Origin: Elephas maximus indicus | Lineage: Eukaryota > Chordata > Mammalia > Proboscidea > Elephantidae | Reading direction: 5' to 3' | DNA length: 64,000 nt | NCBI RefSeq assembly: GCF_024166365.1 | Contig: NC_064820.1 | Span: forward strand, 133,010,001-133,074,000 | Shown here: positions 57,740-64,000 of the stretch, piece after piece | Numbering within the stretch: the first letter of the stretch is position 1 | Layout of the letters: every line of letters starts with the position of its first letter | Program-made: the position numbers and the translations under genes | Notes under the pieces: model-generated | What the model saw: the letters and a program-made list of their open reading frames with translations, nothing else | The model's database searches: none | What the model was told of the DNA's origin: nothing

Positions 57740-58585
57740 TGCTGAGGCTATTTATCTATAACCAAAAACCTCATGGAATTTCGTTTCTTGGTTTGGAGCT
57801 TTAGGGTCATGGTTACGTGGGACATCCCAGCTAATTGGCCTAATGACATGCTTAGTGCTTCTGTTCTACCTCTTATTCATTGTGTATTGCCTGGGGTCTT
57901 AAAAGCATGCAAGTGGCCATTCACGGCACAAAAAATTGGTGTCCACTCTCCTGGAATAACAGAGGAAGAAGTAGCATCAGGAATAGAAGGAGCAACAGAG
58001 GAAAAAGGAGGATATGGAATGTGTGGCTGATTGCTTCCATGAACAACTGTCTCCTTTGCCATGAGGCCAGAAGAACTGAATGATGCCTGGCTAACATTAC
58101 TGAACATTTTGATCAAAGATTCTGTAGAAGAATCCTGATCAAAAGGAGAGAAATGCAAATCAGAATTTCAAATTCTCACCAACTCCAGACTTCCTGGAGC
58201 CATGAGTTTGGATGAACCCTGAAACTATTGCCCTGAGATAATCTTTAAACATTAAACCAAAATATCCCCTGAAGTCTTCTTAAAACCAAATAATAGTTTA
58301 GCTTAACTAGTAAAAAAGGCTTGTCTTGAGCACTAAGCTCTTTTAAGAACTGTCTATATGGGATCAAATTGGCATTAGCAACTTGGAATATTAGATAGGA
58401 AACTTAGGAGGCAGTGAATTTGTGTTAATGTGGAAGGAACAACTCAGCAAAGGAGGGTAAGAATGGTTGCACAACTTGAAGAACATAATCAGTGTCACTT
58501 AAATGGAACATGTAGAAAGCATGGAATTGGTATATGTCTTGCTGTGTATATTCTCAACAACAATAACAAAATAAATTATTTTTTA
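57740..58585 (+). repeat. Ancient repeat, family unassigned
   Basis: GGGTCATGGTTACGTGGGAC, CTGGGGTCTTAAAAGCATGC, GCCAGAAGAACTGAATGATG, CCCTGAGATAATCTTTAAAC, AATGGTTGCACAACTTGAAG and TATTCTCAACAACAATAAC form one long repeat-like order that I recall as high-copy in mammals but cannot name. The end CAACAACAATAACAAAATAAA is a LINE/SINE-type tail. Confidence 0.45.
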
Positions 58586-58760
58586 AATTTTTTAACTGAT
58601 GTAAGATTATATATAACACAGCATTTGCCAATTCAATATTTTTCACATAATATAAATATTTTTGTGGAGCATAAATGAAATCTACTAGCTTAAGGAAAAA
58701 TATTCAAAAAATAAATATAACCCAAAGGTCAAGGAATAGATATAACTTAAGTTATGGCTG

Positions 58761-58808
58761 AAACTCATGGGGTCTGTATAAATCAGAATCAACTCAACAG
58801 CACAGGGC
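58761..58808 (+). repeat. AfroSINE 3'-end relic
   Basis: CTCATGGGGTCTGTATAAAT then CAGAATCAACTCAACAGCAC is the SINE 3' end only. Confidence 0.65.
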
Positions 58809-59019
58809 AAGATCAACAATGTGGCTGAAACCAGACGTCCAAGACTGGCATGTTAGTGTTGTGTGTTTCTCAGTCTTTTAGGTCAGTTTTTCTCTCTGTT
58901 AACTTCATTGTCAGGCAGGAAAAAAAAAAAAACAGTGAAAGCTCCTAAATAACCTGGTCCTTGCAACTCTCAGTCTCAGAGAAATGAAAGTTGTATGGGG
59001 AAAAAAAGACATTGTTTTC

Positions 59020-59105
59020 CCCTCTCTTTAATCCTTAAAACCTAGAACAGTGTCTTGAACATAGTAGAAAATCGTTGATATTTATTGAATAAATGAGTTA
59101 ATTCA
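59020..59105 (+). repeat. L2 3' terminus
   Basis: CTAGAACAGTGTCTTGAACA, TAGTAGAAAATCGTTGATAT and TTATTGAATAAATGAGTTAA form the L2 end. Confidence 0.7.
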
Positions 59106-59181
59106 TAGAGAACTTTTCTCTCCTACCATCTATGTAACAACTCCTGGAGAAGATTCTACTGGCCCATTTAAGGAGGATGGG

Positions 59182-59701
59182 TGTCTTAGGCTGGGTTCTC
59201 TAGAGAAGGAAAACCAGTGAAGTGTATAAAATATATGTACAGGGAGATTTATATCAAGAAAATGGCTCACATGGTTGGGATAGAGGCTCTTCCTGATTCG
59301 CGTAGCCGCAGAGGCTGGCGAACCCAAGATCAGGAGGTGGACGAGCAAGGCTATTGCTCACAGGCTGTTCAGATCGACAAATCCCAAGACTGGCAGGAAA
59401 GATTGCAGGTAAGCTGCTGGCTCAAGTCCCAAGAACCAGAGGTCAGACAAACAGGAGCCAGCTGCAGGATCCAGAACTAGCAAAAGCCCACAAGTCCTAC
59501 CAGAAAATCCTCCCACACACCCGAGGCAGCCCACACACCCAAGGAAACTCCCTTTCAATCAATTGGCTACTCACAGAAGATCCCATCATGGGGGTGATCA
59601 CATATCAAATCTCAACAGGGAAGTGACCATAACATCACAAGACTGCCAAAGCACTGAGAATCATGGCCCAGCCAAGGTGACACATAGTCTTAACCATCGC
59701 A
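59182..59701 (+). mobile_element. Solo LTR (MaLR/ERVL-like), 520 bp
   Basis: TGTCTTAGGCTGGGTTCTCT at the start, CCATCGCA at the end, flanked by ATGGG (59177-59181) and GTGGG (59702-59706). It shares its whole order with 10342-11007 and lacks the SINE present there. No viral genes adjoin it. The three open frames inside are shadows. Confidence 0.8.
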
Positions 59702-60258
59702 GTGGGTAACTCTGAGAAATCACCTGTCACAAATGCAATGCAGACAGAGTTCTGTTAAACTCATAAGTGATGCTTGGTGGGCAGCTACTGGCAGAAGGAG
59801 TGTGATGAGCAGACAAAAGCCTTCAACCACATGTACTTAACAAAGTTAGGTTAACTTAAGGATTAAATAATCTAATATTTGTGGTGCGGGGGGAAGCCTA
59901 GTCCAATATGGCAAAAATGTAATTCAACAAACATTACTTTCTTCCTTCACTTCAAAGGCTTTAACCTACATGGAGCATAAAAATGGCTTCTGCATTAATT
60001 AAATTCCAACCACGTGGAAGAGTTAAGAATATTTGAAAAGATAAATTCACAAATTGCTAAGTCTGAAAAGCTAGCCTTGTTTAAAGATTCTTTTGGACAT
60101 AGAAATGTAAGCCGTATTGAGTTCAGATAGCTATTTTTCTATTTGGCATCAGAGGACATCTGAAAGTCCATCTACTTTACTATTCTATACAGCATGACCA
60201 TGTCAGCTGTCTGCCTATGTCCCAGTTCTCTCTTTCTAAAGGTAGATGCTCTTTAGAA
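59702..60258. other. Unassigned noncoding stretch
   Basis: No gene or named repeat. Confidence 0.5.
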
Positions 60259-60271
60259 CTTCAAATGGATG

Positions 60272-60473
60272 AAACAAATTCCCATTGAATCAATTCCAAC
60301 TCATGGCAACTCCATGTGTATCAGAATAGAACTGCACTCACTAGGGTTTTCAATGACTGATTTTTTGAAAGTATATCACCAGGCCTTTCTTCAAGGTGCC
60401 TCTCAGTGTACTCAAGCCTCCAACCTTTGAGTTAGCAGCTGAGCGCATTAGCCATTTGTGCCACCCTGTGGCT
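60272..60473 (-). repeat. AfroSINE, long form, with target duplication
   Basis: AAACAAATTCCCATTGAATC tail side, a diverged middle segment, head TGCCACCCTGTGGCTC. Flanks CTTCAAATGGAT (60259-60270) and CTTCAAAAGGAT (60474-60485) differ at one of 12. Confidence 0.9.
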
Positions 60474-61520
60474 CTTCAAAAGGATAAATGGCTATTATTT
60501 TGGCCGTGTATATAAAGTGGGTTTTGTGACATGCACTTTTTGAGGGTGGGAGAGGCAACACAGGAGAATATGCATTTTTGGCTCTGCTGGCATTTGATCT
60601 CACTAAGATTGCACTCTTATTTACTCACATTCATTGCCCTGCATTCTATACATTTCTCTAGTCAACTCACTGTCCCATTTTCCCAGACAATATTTTATAC
60701 CCTCTTCTCAAACTGACAACAACCTTTCTACACTCCTTGATCTCAATTAAAGCATTGTTCTTCTTTCTTTAAGAAAATAGAAGTTTCAAGAGAGAACGTC
60801 CACATGTTCCACCACTAAATCTACTCTTCTTACATATACTCTGCTATTTCTATAGATGAACTGTCGTTCTCCTATCAATGGCCATACCCACCAATTGTGA
60901 ACTAGGTTCTACCTCTTTCACCTATTCAAGGACATCAGTCTGGGTAGCATTTATCCTCTCTTTTTTCTGCATCATCAGATCTCCTTCTGAGTGGACCAGT
61001 ACCATCAACATGCAAACGCACTTGCACAGTCTCTCTTGAACTATATTCAACAATTGCTTCCTTTCTGTATTCCCCTTTACAATAAAATCCTTGTGAAATC
61101 GGGCCTCTTAGAACTTGTCCTTTCCTCACCTTTGATTTGAACCCCCTTCAGTCAGGTTTTTGTCCCTACCACTTCACCAAAATAGCTCTTGTCAAGGCCA
61201 CCACTGGCCTCCATATTGCCATGTCCCACAGTCAAACCTCAAGTCCTATCTTTCTCTATCAGAAGCAGTTGATGCACAGTATTACTACCTCTTTCCCCCT
61301 CTTGAAATACTTTCCTCATTTGGCTTCTGGAACATCACTTTGTTTTGACTGTCCTCCTAGCTGATTAGCAGCTCTCATCCATTTCTTTGCTGGTTCTTCA
61401 TATTTTCAACCCCTGAATATTGAAATAAAACAGGCTCCATCCTCAGACTTCTCTTATCTACACTCACTGCAGTAGAGATCTCACCCAGTATAATTACTGT
61501 GTATATGCTAATGTTACACA

Positions 61521-61721
61521 AAAGGAGCCCTGGTGGGGCAATGGTCACACATTCGGCTGCTAACTGAGAGGTCAGAGGTTTGGACCTGCTAACAACTCCT
61601 AGGGAAAAAAGACCTGGTGATCTGCCACCACAAAGATTACACTCTAGACAACTCTATGGGACAGTTCTACTCTGTCCTATAGCATCCCTATGGGTCAGAA
61701 TAAACAGCACACAACAACAAA
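61521..61721 (+). repeat. AfroSINE, long form, nested in L2
   Basis: Head AAAGGAGCCCTGGTGG, middle segment CCACAAAGATTACACTC, body GGGACAGTTCTACTCTGTCC, end GCACACAACAACAA. ACACAAA flanks it (61516-61522 and 61725-61731). Confidence 0.94.
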
Positions 61722-62525
61722 GACACACAAATATGTATATTCAGTATCTAGCTTTCTTTTGAATTCCCGACACACATACCAAATTTCTTACTCAGTATCT
61801 CCATTTAGAATTTTAACAGGTTTCTCAACCTTAACATGTTTGTTAAAACTCTCCAAAATGCAGTACTTGATTCACAGAAACCCCAAACATGCTTCTTCCC
61901 CACGTTCCCTGTATCAGCTAATGGCAACTTCACTCTTCAGTCTATAAGAATATTTTGTCTGCTTTACCTTCACATATATTCAGAAACTGGCCACTTCCCA
62001 CAGCCTCCACTGCTACACCTAATTTGAACCTTCATTATTTTGCATGAATTATTTTAATAACCTCATTACCTGTCACAATCGATTCTTTCATACAGAAAAC
62101 AAAGAAGGTCCTTAGAAATATGGCAGGTCATGTTATTCCTCTGCTCAAAACCTTCTAGTGCCTTCCAATTGCTTGCAGAATAGAATCCAAACTCTTTACC
62201 ATGACCTTATAGGTCCTACATGATCTGTCTGCTGACTACCTTTCTGACCTCACTTCCTGCCATTCTCCCCCTCACTCAACCTTAGTCACACCAGGGTTCT
62301 TGCTGCTTATTAAACATGCCACGTTCACTCCTACTTCGAAGTCTTTGCATGTGCTATTTTTTTCATCTAGAACACTCTGCACCACGAGTTTCATACTCTC
62401 ATTCTATTCAGGCCTCTGCTGAAAGCCCTTCCCTCACTACCCTACCTAAAACAACTTCTCCTCCTTTCCCCTTGCAGAATTCGTTTTTCTTTTTAGCATT
62501 TATTACCACATGCTATGTGTATTAT

Positions 62526-63446
62526 CAGTGTCCAGCCAAGGGACAAAAACCATACCAGGTACATGAACAAGGAAAATTTAACATAAAGAATTGTTAACTA
62601 GTAAGAGGTAGTTAAAGGAGACTTGGCGGTGCAGTGGTTAAGTGCACAGCTGCTAACTGAAAGGTTGGTGGTACTAACCCATCCAGTGGCTCCACAGGAA
62701 AAAGACCTGGCAATTTGCTTCCATAAAGATTACATCCTAAAAGACCCTATGGGGTAGCTCTACTCTGTTACAAAGGGTCACTATGACTTGGAATCCCCTT
62801 GATGGAACCTAACAACAACAACACGGGAAAAAAAGGACCCTAGGGGGTCTAGACATAGCAGGTGCAAAAAGGAACTACTACCTCTAGGCTGAAGAAGAAT
62901 GAACAACAAAGGAGCTAAGGACTGAGAAAGTCCCCTCTTTCAAGGCTGAGATTCAGACCGTTTCAGAGAGGGCATGGCTACCACAGGAATATGTAGCCTG
63001 CCTGTGGCAAAGAAACTTGCCATGTAGGGGCTACCACAAATCTTTAGAAGTTACCTGCTCTTGACAGAGAGAATGGGAGCTGGTTTCTAGAATCAGCCCA
63101 CTATTGCTAGAGGGCGTGAACAGGCCAGTTTTGCCCACATATTGTTGCTGGAGGTTGTGGGCAGGCCAGAAATGATGAGGAGTGGCCTTGGTGGGGAGAA
63201 TATGGCTTAAGGATGCAGCTGGAACACATTTGCATGGACTGCTGGCTTCCTCACTGAGTAACAATAATGGAGCGCAAGAACCGGGGAAAGAAGTGTCTTC
63301 CTACCACATCATCTTGCATTGTGACTTCTGCTGATGAAGTCTATCATTCTGCTCTTTGGCAAAAGAGAAATGTTCATAAGATCCAGCTCCAGTATTACAA
63401 ATCAGGGCAAACAGGGGAAGATTCAGAACTGAGAGGCAAGTTAATA
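62526..63446 (+). repeat. Insertion within L2, probable LTR-type, carrying a SINE
   Basis: L2 order stops near 62525 (CACATGCTATGTGTATTATC) and resumes near 63447 (CACTACATACTTATCTG). The intervening 0.9 kb is not L2. It contains GGAAAATTTAACATAAAGAA and AAGAATTGTTAACTAG, which look LTR-like, and one SINE. Exact ends and target duplication are not resolved. Strand is tentative. Confidence 0.4.
62615..62822 (+). repeat. AfroSINE, long form, third nesting layer
   Basis: Head AAGGAGACTTGGCGGTGCAG with A-box-like GTGGTTAAGTGC, middle segment CCATAAAGATTACATCC, 3' end GGAACCTAACAACAACA. Confidence 0.94.
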
Positions 63447-63600
63447 ACTGACATCGCACACTACATACTTATCTGTTTATTTTCTGTTCCTATCCCACTA
63501 CAGCATAAGCTCTATGAGAGCAGGGGCTTTATCTATACCTTTTATCTAGTGCCTAATACAGTTCCTGGGACATAGTAGGTACTCAATAAATGTTACTTCT

Positions 63601-64000
63601 ATGAAAGTACAAATATATAGCCTGACTCTTCTTAGAAGTGGTTCTATTTGTTTCCAGACATTCTTCCCCTCTTCTTTTGGCAATTGCACCTCAATTTCCA
63701 TTTGATAAAATCACCCTTTTCTGTTCCTCTGGCCATGTAGATGGAACACATGGTTCAGCAATGAATATGAGTCTAAACTCAATTAATCATTGTATTCTAT
63801 CCTTCAGCTAATAAGAATTAAGCCCAGATGTTTCCTGGGAATTGTTAGGGAAAATGAGCCCTTTAACTTAGGTTTTGCATGACTGGTAGAATTTCACAGT
63901 CATCACGGGAGGGTTTGTCTGAGGAAAGAGTTGACACAGGTAAAAGCCAAGTAGGGAAATGGAGAGATACTAGATCCAGGTGACATAATTTGATTCCCTG
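63601..64000. other. Unassigned noncoding stretch to window end
   Basis: No gene or named repeat is seen. Confidence 0.5.

Larger units (their letters stand above)
60590..63600 (+). mobile_element. Long L2 LINE remnant, split by later insertions
   Basis: L2 sequence at 60590-61520, 61722-62525 and about 63447-63600. The RT-domain text LEILSSFGFWNITLF is still readable near 61300-61346. Later landmarks: TTAGAATTTTAACAGGTTTC (61806), TCAGCTAATGGCAACTTCAC (61914), CTCTGCTCAAAACCTTCTAG (62139), and the 3' end GTTCCTGGGACATAGTAGGT plus ACTCAATAAATG (63562-63593). It is interrupted by a SINE at 61521 and by a 0.9-kb insertion at about 62526-63446, itself carrying a SINE. All frames are broken. Confidence 0.72.

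Noticed and set aside
1..64000. CRISPR array, prokaryotic operon, phage or integron structure
   Set aside because: No regularly spaced repeats, no operon-like genes, no Shine-Dalgarno-linked frames. All signals are those of mammalian intergenic or intronic DNA.

Overview
This window is mammalian nuclear DNA with no intact protein-coding gene that I can support. Its repeats point to an afrotherian genome, most likely an elephant: 23 near-complete copies of a tRNA-derived SINE of the AfroSINE type, several copies of a roughly 3.2-kb RTE-clade LINE with an (AAC)n tail, and old MIR, L2, L1M and MaLR/ERVL repeats shared by all placental mammals. I cannot tell African elephant, Asian elephant or mammoth apart, nor fully exclude manatee or hyrax. 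Repeat family names come from remembered consensus features; no search was run.

Layout. 0-5.6 kb: SINEs, old L1M and MLT1 pieces and an L2-like fragment. 5.6-13.5 kb: an RTE-rich block. It holds a near-full-length but dead RTE (5613-8740), a short RTE with an inverted 5' part (8978-9802), and a minus-strand RTE with an internal duplication (11734-13445) inserted in an old L1. A solo LTR and a MaLR-like LTR lie between them. 13.6-32 kb: mostly unique sequence with scattered SINEs, MIRs and LTRs. It includes a repeat-poor stretch at 21.7-23.5 kb and a 30-bp tandem duplication at 21681-21740. 32-41 kb: dense SINEs with L1M and LTR pieces. 42.6-45 kb: an LTR abutting a 3'-truncated minus-strand RTE. 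45-52 kb: L2, MER5-type and MIR fragments with SINEs. 52.3-54 kb: a processed HMGN1 pseudogene followed directly by a 5'-truncated RTE, both apparently inside an older L1. 55-64 kb: two long L2 remnants (56.2-57.5 and 60.6-63.6 kb, the second split by later insertions), a second solo LTR, and SINEs.

No genes work together here. The only recognisable host-gene sequence is the HMGN1 retrocopy, which has lost its start codon and carries in-frame stops. Open frames of 60-156 codons are RTE remnants, antisense shadows of repeats, or chance. The main content is a readable record of insertion order, target-site duplications and rearrangements. I found no convincing new gene system, CRISPR array, rRNA or functional tRNA gene. 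Repeat-poor stretches could be conserved noncoding DNA, but that needs a comparison I cannot do.
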